Source of the DNA: JACPLA01 sp035291905
GTDB lineage: Bacteria > Bacteroidota > Ignavibacteria > UBA10030
Assembly (NCBI GenBank): GCA_035291905.1
Contig: DATDRF010000182.1
Coordinates: 1-12,138 of the forward strand
Reading direction: 5' to 3'
DNA length: 12,138 bases
Positions 1-6,104 of this stretch are shown piece by piece (position 1 is the stretch's first letter; each line of letters opens with the position of its first letter). A program made the translations under genes and the position numbers. The notes under the pieces were generated by a model. It was not told the origin of the DNA and did not search any database. It was given only the letters and a program-made list of their open reading frames with translations.

Positions 1-62
1 TTCAAGGTTCAAGGTTGTAGTCGTGGGTTCCGGACTTTGAACCTGAAACTTTGAACTTTGAA
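1..62. repeat. Heptad-type inverted repeat inside hypF
   Basis: The left arm TTCAAGGTTCAAGGTT (1-16) and right arm AACTTTGAACTTTGAA (47-62) are inverted copies matching at 14 of 16 positions. Both differences are G-T, so plus-strand RNA could form a continuous 16-bp stem with two G-U pairs. The arms are built from 7-nt units (TTCAAGG, CTTTGAA). The element is read in frame by hypF as VQSSKFQVQS followed by a Thr-rich stretch. It may continue beyond the window edge. It looks like a small dispersed repeat, which is inference because no second copy lies in this window. Confidence 0.75.
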
Positions 63-969
63 CACCAGGTTTCTTCTCCAGGAGGACAATCGGTGCTTCC
101 GGTGAGCAGAGCAGGCGCTCCTCGAGATCCGAAACGGTACAAAGGGCTTTCGCAGCCTCGATGTGCGGGACCATGAGTGCCATCGGCTTTTCCTCCCGAT
201 TCTTCCTCTTCCTCAGCTCGCGGACGGCCTGCTCATTGCGCGCATCGACCATGAGATGGAAACCTCCCAGTCCCTTGACCGCGACGATGTTTCCTGCACG
301 GATTGCCTTTATAACACTGATGATTGCCTGACGATGAACCGCTGTGGGCTTTCCCTTTGCATCCCATAGTTCGACATGCGGGCCGCAAACGGGACAAGCA
401 TTCGGTTGTGCATGGAACCGCCTGTCCTCCGGATCCTCATGCTCATGATTGCACGCGGCACACATCGGAAAATTCTTCATCGAAGTGTTGGGACGGTCGT
501 ACGGAAGGGCTTCGATGATCGTGAACCGTGGGCCGCAGTTGGTGCAATTAATGAAAGGATAGAGGTATCTTCGATTAGAGATGTCGAACATCTCCCTGAG
601 ACAATCGGGACATGTCGCGATATCGGGCATGACAAGAGCTGCCTTTGGCCCGGTCTCATCGCTCACTTTGATTTCAAATCCGATGAATCCCGCACAATCG
701 AGGAATGAAGCCTCCAGGCTTTGAATCGAAGAGCGTGGGGGGTTATCGCGGCCGAGACGCAAAAGGAATGTATCCAGAATATCTTTGGGCCCCTCGACCT
801 CGATGAAGACTCCCTGAGAGGTATTTGATACCCAGCCGCGGAGTCTGGCTTCCGTAGCCAGGCGGTACACAAACGGACGGAATCCGACGCCCTGAACCGC
901 ACCGCGGATAATCACACGGAGGCGCGCCTCGTTTTCCGAAGCAGGGATGTGAGGATTTTCAGCCGGCAT
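1..969 (-). CDS. hypF: Carbamoyltransferase HypF, N-terminal part (cut by window edge)
   Basis: HypF uses carbamoyl phosphate and ATP to make the thiocarbamoyl group passed to HypE, the source of the CN ligands of the NiFe site. The reading frame is open from ATG at 969 to the window edge, giving 323 residues of a protein usually about 750 long. Visible parts are the acylphosphatase domain (VQGVGFRPFVYRLA at 25-38), two zinc-finger halves (C120/C123 with C142/C145, and C170/C173 with C192/C195), and the start of the YrdC-like domain (KGLGGFHL at 232-239, then RKRKNREEKPMALM). The start overlaps the end of hypB by 11 bp, implying translational coupling. Residues 303-323, after SPEAPIVLLEKKPG, are encoded by a low-complexity repeat and replace the usual short loop. 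The C-terminal Kae1-like domain lies outside the window, so intactness cannot be judged. Confidence 0.95.
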   Translation of the reverse strand, partial: MPAENPHIPASENEARLRVIIRGAVQGVGFRPFVYRLATEARLRGWVSNTSQGVFIEVEGPKDILDTFLLRLGRDNPPRSSIQSLEASFLDCAGFIGFEIKVSDETGPKAALVMPDIATCPDCLREMFDISNRRYLYPFINCTNCGPRFTIIEALPYDRPNTSMKNFPMCAACNHEHEDPEDRRFHAQPNACPVCGPHVELWDAKGKPTAVHRQAIISVIKAIRAGNIVAVKGLGGFHLMVDARNEQAVRELRKRKNREEKPMALMVPHIEAAKALCTVSDLEERLLCSPEAPIVLLEKKPGVQSSKFQVQSPEPTTTTLNLE

Positions 970-1633
970 TGTCTTCGGCCCTGATGTAGGAAACTTGCTG
1001 CTCAAGCCAGGCGCACCATTCGGGGATCCCTGCGTCGGTCGTGCAGGAGATCTCGAAGACCTTCAGCGACGGATTGATCTTCAATGCATTTGATTTGAGG
1101 ATGTCGGGCCGGGAGTTCACGTACGGGACAAGGTCCATCTTATTGATGATCAGCACCGATGCTTTATGAAACATGCCCGGATACTTCAGCGGCTTGTCAT
1201 CGCCCTCAGTTGTGCTTGCCACGACAACCTTCATATGCTCTCCCAGGTCGTAGTTCGAAGGACAGACGAGGTTTCCTACATTTTCGATGAAGAGCAACTT
1301 CACAGAATCCAGTGGAAGTGAAGCGAGTGCGTCCTCGATCAGATGGGCTTCAAGATGGCATCCACCGTTGGTTACGATTTGCACCACAGGAACGCTGTAT
1401 CGTGCAACCCGCTGAGCATCGAGGTCGGTCTGCACGTCTCCTTCCACCACTGCCAATGGAATTTTCCCGCGCAAAGTCGCGATGGTCCGCTCCAGCAGGC
1501 TTGTTTTTCCCGAGCCGGGTGAGCTCACGACATTCAGGACAAAAAGACCTCTTCGTGCGAAGAGTTCTCGGTTCCTGGCCGCGATCTCGTCATTCTTTTC
1601 CAGTACCTTTCGTTGTATTGTGAGAATGCTCAT
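959..1633 (-). CDS. hypB: Hydrogenase nickel incorporation GTPase HypB
   Basis: HypB is a SIMIBI-class GTPase that works with HypA to load nickel into the apo-large subunit. The protein has 224 residues, normal for HypB without a His-rich N-terminus. The P-loop is SSPGSGKTS at 37-45. The metal-site motif GGCHLEA carries the Cys-His pair known to bind Zn/Ni at the HypB dimer interface, and ENVGNLVCP supplies the third ligand cysteine. NKMDL is the guanine-specificity motif. The start ATG overlaps the hypA stop as ATGA, and its own stop lies inside hypF, so the three genes are tightly coupled. The lack of a polyhistidine tail suggests no nickel storage role. Identification is secure. Confidence 0.97.
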   Translation of the reverse strand: MSILTIQRKVLEKNDEIAARNRELFARRGLFVLNVVSSPGSGKTSLLERTIATLRGKIPLAVVEGDVQTDLDAQRVARYSVPVVQIVTNGGCHLEAHLIEDALASLPLDSVKLLFIENVGNLVCPSNYDLGEHMKVVVASTTEGDDKPLKYPGMFHKASVLIINKMDLVPYVNSRPDILKSNALKINPSLKVFEISCTTDAGIPEWCAWLEQQVSYIRAEDNAG

Positions 1634-1992
1634 GACGTCTCCAGAACCGGTTCACAGAGATCGATTGAAACAACCTGCAGCTCCATTCCCGAAACAATTC
1701 TGGTCTCCGTTCCTGAACAGTGAGGACAGAGAGCGAATCCATGTTGAGTGGGGGAAGTCCTGTCGCAGGCGGAACAATGAATTCGAAACGGGACGCGGGC
1801 TATCGAAAGAGAAGCAGCTGAAAGGGGGGTTCCCGAGACCAGCGCCCTGAAAGAGAATTCCAAGGATTCGCAGACAACTCCCGCCATCATTCCCACTTTC
1901 ATGTTCACTGTTCGGACGTTGCCCAGCTCCTCGTTGGGAACACTGCGGTTGAGAATTTCCAGTATACTTTGGGCTATAGAAAGCTCATGCAT
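1630..1992 (-). CDS. hypA: Hydrogenase nickel metallochaperone HypA
   Basis: HypA delivers nickel to the hydrogenase large subunit together with HypB. The 120-residue length is typical. The N-terminus MHELSIAQSI contains the invariant nickel-binding His2-Glu3. The zinc site is formed by C73xxC76 and C89xxC92. The nickel site needs a free N-terminal Met-His, so the start at 1992 is fixed by the motif. No strong Shine-Dalgarno is seen upstream. The gene leads a hypA-hypB-hypF block with overlapping ends. It sits 176 bp behind the preceding membrane-protein gene, so a separate promoter is possible. Confidence 0.97.
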   Translation of the reverse strand: MHELSIAQSILEILNRSVPNEELGNVRTVNMKVGMMAGVVCESLEFSFRALVSGTPLSAASLSIARVPFRIHCSACDRTSPTQHGFALCPHCSGTETRIVSGMELQVVSIDLCEPVLETS

Positions 1993-2108
1993 GGGAGACT
2001 CGAGAAAGCCGGTTGAGTTATTTTCCGCAATTCCCGTACCCTGCTGACTCCCCCTTTTCCCCGTGTTTTACGGGAAGATTTCTCAAAAATAGGAGTGAAT
2101 ACTGGGAA

Positions 2109-2132
2109 GATTCCCGAAAGAGCGAGGGAATC
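2109..2132. repeat. Inverted repeat in the gap before hypA
   Basis: Perfect 7-bp arms GATTCCC (2109-2115) and GGGAATC (2126-2132) flank a 10-nt loop in the 176-bp gap (1993-2168) between the membrane-protein gene and hypA. No T-run follows directly on the minus strand, so it is not a convincing terminator. It could be an attenuator or operator for hypABF, but the arms are short enough to occur by chance. Confidence 0.3.
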
Positions 2133-2168
2133 AACCGGCGACGGTCTCTTTTGTGATTTCTCTTCCCG

Positions 2169-2747
2169 CTACGCGGGGAAATGTTCCGAGTGAAATTTCT
2201 TTCGCATCCAGTGAGAATGATAGAGGCCCTCGGCAATCTCAATGCCGGCTCCGACTCCCAGTCCAATCGTTCCGGCGAGAACACTATTGACGCTCGTGGC
2301 GAGCAGCACATCGTCGGTTCCCGCAATCATCCCCATAAGAGGCGTCTTTACCAGCTGAAACAGCGCGAACACGAAAGCAAGCAAGATGAACCGTAAGAGG
2401 CGAAGGTGGTGGCGCAGAATATGCCAGGTGAGAGGAAAAGAACAGCAGGCAAAAAGAAAAAACAACGCCGTATTGACGAACGTAAAGAAGAACATTTCGC
2501 GCATCGGGATCGCACAGTACAATGCGAACGAGAGGGCGTAAACCGTACTTTCCCAGAACCCCTTCCGTTTCCAGACGATGAAGAGAACGGCCGTCCCCGC
2601 CCCAAACACAAGGTACTGAAACGCCGGGCTCGTCCAATCAAGGACGGCCCTTCCGGTCAGGATCATCCCCACACAGAGGCTCCCCAAAAAACCGAGGAGG
2701 ATTGTGGCGATGTTTTCGCTTGGGAGGAAAGGCCGTGAGGGACTCAT
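2169..2747 (-). CDS. Unknown multi-pass membrane protein in the hydrogenase cluster
   Basis: A 192-residue integral membrane protein that I do not recognise. Hydrophobic stretches at about 12-31, 41-60, 66-80, 84-105, 117-134 and 150-172 suggest five or six helices. The C-terminus is short and basic/His-containing (HSHWMRKKFHSEHF). It has no visible metal-binding or catalytic motif, apart from a HILRHHLRLLR segment between helices. It starts 14 bp after the maturation-protease stop on the same strand, so it is very likely cotranscribed. There is no strong Shine-Dalgarno, which fits coupling to the gene before it. The position between protease and hypA hints at a hydrogenase-linked role such as membrane docking or nickel supply, but that is only inference from context. 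Confidence 0.75.
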   Translation of the reverse strand: MSPSRPFLPSENIATILLGFLGSLCVGMILTGRAVLDWTSPAFQYLVFGAGTAVLFIVWKRKGFWESTVYALSFALYCAIPMREMFFFTFVNTALFFLFACCSFPLTWHILRHHLRLLRFILLAFVFALFQLVKTPLMGMIAGTDDVLLATSVNSVLAGTIGLGVGAGIEIAEGLYHSHWMRKKFHSEHFPA

Positions 2748-2761
2748 TGTCGTTCGTCAAT

Positions 2762-3292
2762 TCATTCAGATTTCAGGGTTGTCAATGTTGCCCGGGCGCG
2801 CCCGTCGGCTGCAAGGGTCATTCCCGCAAGCTCACACCGAATTGCGGCAATCGTCTCCTGAATGGCCCTCTGTACTCCCGGCGTCATCTCTGTCCCCATC
2901 TGGAAGTTCCCTGCCTGAATCCCGTACAACGTGACTGAAGCGGGCAGTTCATCCAGCGCCAGGCTGATCGCGACCGCCTGGGCGAGGCCAAATGAATGGG
3001 ACGAGGTCGCGAAGAGACTTGCAGGCACGATTTCCTTCCTGGCGTCCATCCGTATGACCGACCCCGGGGGAAGGCCGGCGGTAATGGCATCGACAAGGAT
3101 GAGGCGGTCGACGTTCTTCCATCGTGCCATGAAGGAAGCCCCGTCTCCCGCCATCTCGAGGATCGTTACAAAAGATGGAACCTTCTCTGAAAGAAGTCCC
3201 CGGGCAACGAGAAGCCCGGCCGCATCGTCACCACGAAGCTCATTGCCAATCCCCATGACAAGGACCGATTCCCTTTTCTTCGAAGGACTCAT
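2762..3292 (-). CDS. [NiFe] hydrogenase maturation protease (HyaD/HycI family)
   Basis: This endopeptidase removes the C-terminal extension of the large subunit after nickel insertion. The protein has 176 residues. The signature GIGNELRGDDAAG spans 14-26, with D22/D23 in the position of the nickel-sensing acid. D68 (LILVDAI) and H99 (SSHSFGL) match the other family metal ligands. A good ribosome site (AAGGAGAT) lies upstream of the start at 3292. The gene sits 15 bp behind the FmdB-like gene in the hydrogenase operon, so its natural substrate is almost certainly the alpha subunit encoded at 5271-3943. The C-terminal 20-25 residues, after the family core, are extra and of low complexity. Confidence 0.92.
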   Translation of the reverse strand: MSPSKKRESVLVMGIGNELRGDDAAGLLVARGLLSEKVPSFVTILEMAGDGASFMARWKNVDRLILVDAITAGLPPGSVIRMDARKEIVPASLFATSSHSFGLAQAVAISLALDELPASVTLYGIQAGNFQMGTEMTPGVQRAIQETIAAIRCELAGMTLAADGRARATLTTLKSE

Positions 3293-3307
3293 CGATCTTC
3301 CATCTCC

Positions 3308-3475
3308 TTAACTCTTCTTCGACGTGAAGACTGTAACTCCCTCGAATGTCTGCCTGATGTTCTTTCCCCCGCAATGAGGACACGAGGGAGAAGGTGTTTC
3401 CTGGTGTTCTTGCAGCGTCATGAAAACGGAAAACGTTTTGTCGCAATCAAGACAGTGATATTCGTACTGAGGCAT
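3308..3475 (-). CDS. FmdB-type zinc ribbon small protein
   Basis: A 55-residue protein of the FmdB/CxxC putative regulatory family. It starts MPQYEYHCLDC and has a second pair in CPHCGG, giving two CxxC knuckles for one zinc. The longer reading frame from 3532 is rejected: the family begins at MPxYEY, and an AGGAGG site (3481-3486) sits 5 nt before the ATG at 3475. That site overlaps the TAA stop of the YbaK-like gene, so the two are coupled. FmdB family members are annotated as regulators on weak grounds, and the role is not established. In this operon it could be a small metal or redox helper, which is inference. Confidence 0.88.
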   Translation of the reverse strand: MPQYEYHCLDCDKTFSVFMTLQEHQETPSPSCPHCGGKNIRQTFEGVTVFTSKKS

Positions 3476-3480
3476 AAGAA

Positions 3481-3486
3481 CCTCCT
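3481..3486 (-). promoter_or_regulatory. Ribosome binding site fixing the FmdB start
   Basis: AGGAGG on the minus strand, 5 nt upstream of the ATG at 3475. It overlaps the stop codon of the preceding gene and decides between the 74- and 55-residue versions in favour of the shorter. Confidence 0.85.
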
Positions 3487-3977
3487 TACCATGCTTCCTC
3501 GCGGATAAACGGCGGCTCGGCATAGTGGCCAACGAGAGGATTCACGAGTTTCCGATAGTCGCCGAACTTCATTTTGACCACTTTTGTATAGCAGCAGGCG
3601 TTGAAGGAAATCTCTTCGTCTTCAGCCAGCGCTTGATCGACCAGCACCGGAATGCCGTAAAGATTGCCGAACGGCGGCATGGTTCCCAGCTGACAGTCAG
3701 GGAAGAGGGTGTTGAGGTCTTCTTCGTGGGCCAGGTGTGCCAGCCGTGCTCCAAATGCCTGCTTGACCAGATGAAGGTTGATCTTGTTATCGCCGCGAAG
3801 CACGGCCATCCAGAATTTTCCATCTACCTGAAGAATGACGGATTTCGCAATCTCTTTTTCGGGTACATGGGCTGCAACGGAGATCCCGTGTGCCGAAAAA
3901 GCAGGATCGTGCTCGATGATCTTGTAAGCAACTCCGTTGTTGTTAAGGTAGCGCTGGAGATCGCTTGTTTTGGCCAT
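3486..3977 (-). CDS. YbaK/EbsC-family aminoacyl-tRNA deacylase-like protein
   Basis: The 163-residue protein has the YbaK/ProX editing-domain fold. Motifs are EHDPAFSAHG near the N-terminus, AKSVILQVDGKFWMAVLRGD with the lysine typical of the active site, and MPPFGNLYGIPVLVD followed by ALAEDEEISFNA. Relatives hydrolyse mischarged tRNA, such as Ala- or Cys-tRNA-Pro. The start at 3977 is chosen because the family begins at MAKTSDLQRYL and an AGGAGG site stands 5 nt before it; the frame further upstream to 4172 is only the hydA overlap. The gene begins inside the last 35 bp of the large-subunit gene. A tRNA-editing gene in a hydrogenase operon is odd, and the link to hydrogenase function is unknown. 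Confidence 0.9.
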   Translation of the reverse strand: MAKTSDLQRYLNNNGVAYKIIEHDPAFSAHGISVAAHVPEKEIAKSVILQVDGKFWMAVLRGDNKINLHLVKQAFGARLAHLAHEEDLNTLFPDCQLGTMPPFGNLYGIPVLVDQALAEDEEISFNACCYTKVVKMKFGDYRKLVNPLVGHYAEPPFIREEAW

Positions 3978-5271
3978 AGGCACCTCCTTCTTGAATTTGA
4001 AGCTTGAGGAAATGTGTTGCGCAGGATATACAAGGATCGTAGTTGCGTATTGCCTGTTCGCACCCCCACGTGAGACGGCCGATTGGTTCTTTGATGTGCT
4101 GAGTGACGTACTGGCGCAGGTCTTCTTCGATTGTCTTCTGATTCTGCGCTGTTGGTGGGACAATTCTTGCATCTGCGATCAGCCCTTTTGGATCAAGCCG
4201 ATATCGGTGATACAGGATACCCCGGGGGGCCTCTGTACAACCCGTGCCTGTCCCCTCGGCGGGCTGAACGGGCGTGAAGGGGCTGTGGGGCGGATGATAC
4301 GCCTCGATGATGCGAAGGGCCTCCTCGCAGGCATAGAGCATCTCCACGGATCGCACGATGATACTTTTGAAGGGATTGCGGCAGGTCTCGCCAAGCCCGG
4401 CGTTCCGTGCAGCGTCTTTGGCAAGCGGCGACAGAGTGTCGAAATTCAGGTTGTACCGTGCAAGCGGCCCGACAAAGTAGGGGCCCGCATCCTTCATGAC
4501 GGAGTGGAGTGCGTGCGAATGTTCGACGTGCTCTTCCGTGAAATGTTGCTCGTATTCGCTGACCGCGATGTCGAGGCCCGACGTAGAAACGATCCTTCCG
4601 TCATTCATCGGGTATTCCTTCCTGTTTCGGAGCGCGACGAAGACATAGTTGCGCTCGAAGGAAGGGAACGGGAGGGTCGCGACCCAGCGTATCGTCTCAA
4701 CGGAGGCATCCCTTGCCCACTGCAGTTTTTCTTTGAGCGGATTCAGTTCATGGGCGGTGGGAAGCCGGTAGAAACCGCCTACACGCGCGTTGATCGGATG
4801 AATCTCCCTTCCCCCGACGATCGTCACGATTTCATTTCCAATCTTCTTGATCTCCAATCCCCGCCGGACAACCTCCGGACTCTGCTTTGCGAGCTGCAGA
4901 GCGTCCTGCATATCGACGAAATCGGGGGCATGAAGCAGATAGATATGCAAAGCATGGCTCTCGATCCATTCACCGCAATACATCAATCTGCGCAGGTCCT
5001 TGATTCCGTCGCTCACGGTGAGGTGCAATGCTTGTTCCATGGCCTGGATGGAGCTCATTTGATACGCGACGGGGCAGATGCCGCAAATGCGTGCAGTGAT
5101 ATCCGGCGCCTCCATGAACGACCGATCCCGCAGAAAGGCCTCGAAGAACCTGGGAGGCTCGAAGATCTTCAACTGCACATCACGGATTGCGTCTCCGTCC
5201 ATGCGCACAATCAGTGTCCCTTCTCCTTCAACCCGGGCGAGTGGATCGACTTTAATGGTTCTGGACTTCAT
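3943..5271 (-). CDS. hydA: Group 3b [NiFe] hydrogenase large (alpha) subunit
   Basis: The catalytic subunit carries the NiFe(CN)2CO centre that splits or makes H2. It has 442 residues, as in the cytosolic heterotetrameric NADP-linked (sulfhydrogenase) class. The N-terminal L1 motif is RICGICPVAYQ, with nickel ligands C63 and C66. The C-terminal L2 motif is DPCISCATH, with C414 and C417. Cleavage by the maturation protease is expected after H420, removing a 22-residue extension that starts FLKLQIQ. The position that is often His in L1 of other groups is Tyr70 here. The start at 5271 overlaps the delta-subunit gene by 20 bp, and the N-terminus (IKVDPLARVEGEG) is the conserved large-subunit opening. 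No defect is seen. Confidence 0.97.
   Translation of the reverse strand: MKSRTIKVDPLARVEGEGTLIVRMDGDAIRDVQLKIFEPPRFFEAFLRDRSFMEAPDITARICGICPVAYQMSSIQAMEQALHLTVSDGIKDLRRLMYCGEWIESHALHIYLLHAPDFVDMQDALQLAKQSPEVVRRGLEIKKIGNEIVTIVGGREIHPINARVGGFYRLPTAHELNPLKEKLQWARDASVETIRWVATLPFPSFERNYVFVALRNRKEYPMNDGRIVSTSGLDIAVSEYEQHFTEEHVEHSHALHSVMKDAGPYFVGPLARYNLNFDTLSPLAKDAARNAGLGETCRNPFKSIIVRSVEMLYACEEALRIIEAYHPPHSPFTPVQPAEGTGTGCTEAPRGILYHRYRLDPKGLIADARIVPPTAQNQKTIEEDLRQYVTQHIKEPIGRLTWGCEQAIRNYDPCISCATHFLKLQIQEGGAYGQNKRSPALP
3983..3988 (-). promoter_or_regulatory. Ribosome binding site of the YbaK-like gene inside hydA
   Basis: AGGAGG on the minus strand, 5 nt before the ATG at 3977. The same bases encode part of the hydrogenase C-terminal peptide (QIQEGGAYG), so the cleaved extension doubles as a translation signal. 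Confidence 0.85.
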
Positions 5272-6103
5272 GTGATTCGCTTTCTTTTCGAAACGCTTCA
5301 GCGGTTGCTGTGAAGCCTCTGTACAATCTCACAAGTTCGTCCTTCGGCATATCTGACTTCAACCAGAAATCGCTGAGGGAAGCAGTGTTGACCGATTCCT
5401 TCGGCCCGAAACATCCGAAACAACCGCGGTTATATGATGGGCAAAGGGCTCCGCATCCGGCCTGGGTCACAGGGCCGAGACACGGCGGGCCGTGTGTGAT
5501 GAGTCCGCACACGTTTCCTTTTCTCTTGCACTCGATGCACACGCCGTAGTTTGGAACTACGGGGCGGCGGTTATGGAGAAGCGCCGTGAGGGCCGCAACC
5601 AATTGGGTCTTGCTGATGGGACATCCGCGAAGTTCAAAGTCGACGGGAACGTGGTCGGAAATCGGGGTCGATTTCCCGAGCGTCTCAAGAAACTCCGGAG
5701 AGGCGTACACGATCTTCGCGTAGTCTTTGACGTCTTTGAAATTTCTCAGCGCCTGAATGCCCCCCGAGGTAGCGCAGGCGCCGATACTGACCAGGAGCAT
5801 CGAGGAGCGGCGAATGTGATGGATGTGCTCGGCGTCGTGGGGCGTTGTGATTGAGCCTTCGACGAGAGAAATATCATAGGGCCCTTTGACCTGGGCGCGT
5901 GTCGCTTCAGGAAAATAGGCGATCGTCACGGCATCGGCTATGGCAAGGAGCTCATGCTCACAATCAAGAATGGAAAGTTGACATCCGTCGCACGATGCGA
6001 GCTTCCACACGGCAAGCTTGGGCCTACGGCTCCCAACGGGTCTACGGACCCGTAGGGTCGTAGACTTCGAGCCGCTAGGCTCGTGGAGTTTTGTTTTCGA
6101 CAT
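5252..6103 (-). CDS. hydD: Group 3b [NiFe] hydrogenase small (delta) subunit
   Basis: The electron-transfer small subunit pairs with alpha. In its 283 residues, C38/C41 (SCDGCQ), C110 (IGACAT) and C161 (RGCPIS) form the proximal [4Fe-4S] cluster. C189, C192, C199, C208, C217, C221, C228 and C231 can ligate two further clusters. Related subunits begin close to the KLAVWK segment. Here about 28 residues precede it, of which 6-28 (HEPSGSKSTTLRVRRPVGSRRP) come from a palindromic repeat and are basic and low complexity. The start at 6103 is kept because an AGGGAGA site precedes it and it lies 1 bp from the gamma stop. There is no twin-arginine signal, so the enzyme is cytoplasmic. It overlaps hydA by 20 bp. 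Confidence 0.95.
   Translation of the reverse strand: MSKTKLHEPSGSKSTTLRVRRPVGSRRPKLAVWKLASCDGCQLSILDCEHELLAIADAVTIAYFPEATRAQVKGPYDISLVEGSITTPHDAEHIHHIRRSSMLLVSIGACATSGGIQALRNFKDVKDYAKIVYASPEFLETLGKSTPISDHVPVDFELRGCPISKTQLVAALTALLHNRRPVVPNYGVCIECKRKGNVCGLITHGPPCLGPVTQAGCGALCPSYNRGCFGCFGPKESVNTASLSDFWLKSDMPKDELVRLYRGFTATAEAFRKESESHEVQNH
6023..6088. repeat. Multi-hairpin palindromic repeat in the 5' end of hydD
   Basis: Several inverted repeats are packed into 66 bp. CCTACGG (6023-6029) pairs with CCGTAGG (6050-6056). ACGGGTC (6036-6042) pairs with GACCCGT (6047-6053) around TACG. GTCTAC (6040-6045) plus GACCC (6047-6051) pair with GGGTC (6055-6059) plus GTAGAC (6060-6065). CGAGCC (6068-6073) pairs with GGCTCG (6078-6083) around GCTA. 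The element is translated in frame as delta residues 6-28. The alternative foldings and in-frame location resemble small palindromic elements known to insert in genes, such as Rickettsia RPEs. Confidence 0.75.
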
Positions 6104-6104
6104 G

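Noticed and set aside
1..62. CRISPR-like short repeats
   Set aside because: Units are 7 nt and contiguous, with no spacers of regular length, and are read in frame in hypF.
2060..2074. CCCGT/ACGGG hairpin before hypA as a terminator or operator
   Set aside because: Only 5 bp of stem and no T-run on the transcribed strand; expected by chance.
2163..2181. Hairpin at the stop of the membrane-protein gene as a terminator
   Set aside because: The stem (TTCCCGC/GCGGGGAA) is short and followed by purines, not a T-run, on the minus strand.
3970..5313. 447-residue open frame on the plus strand
   Set aside because: It is fully antisense to the certain large-subunit gene, with no family motif or ribosome site; a codon-bias shadow.
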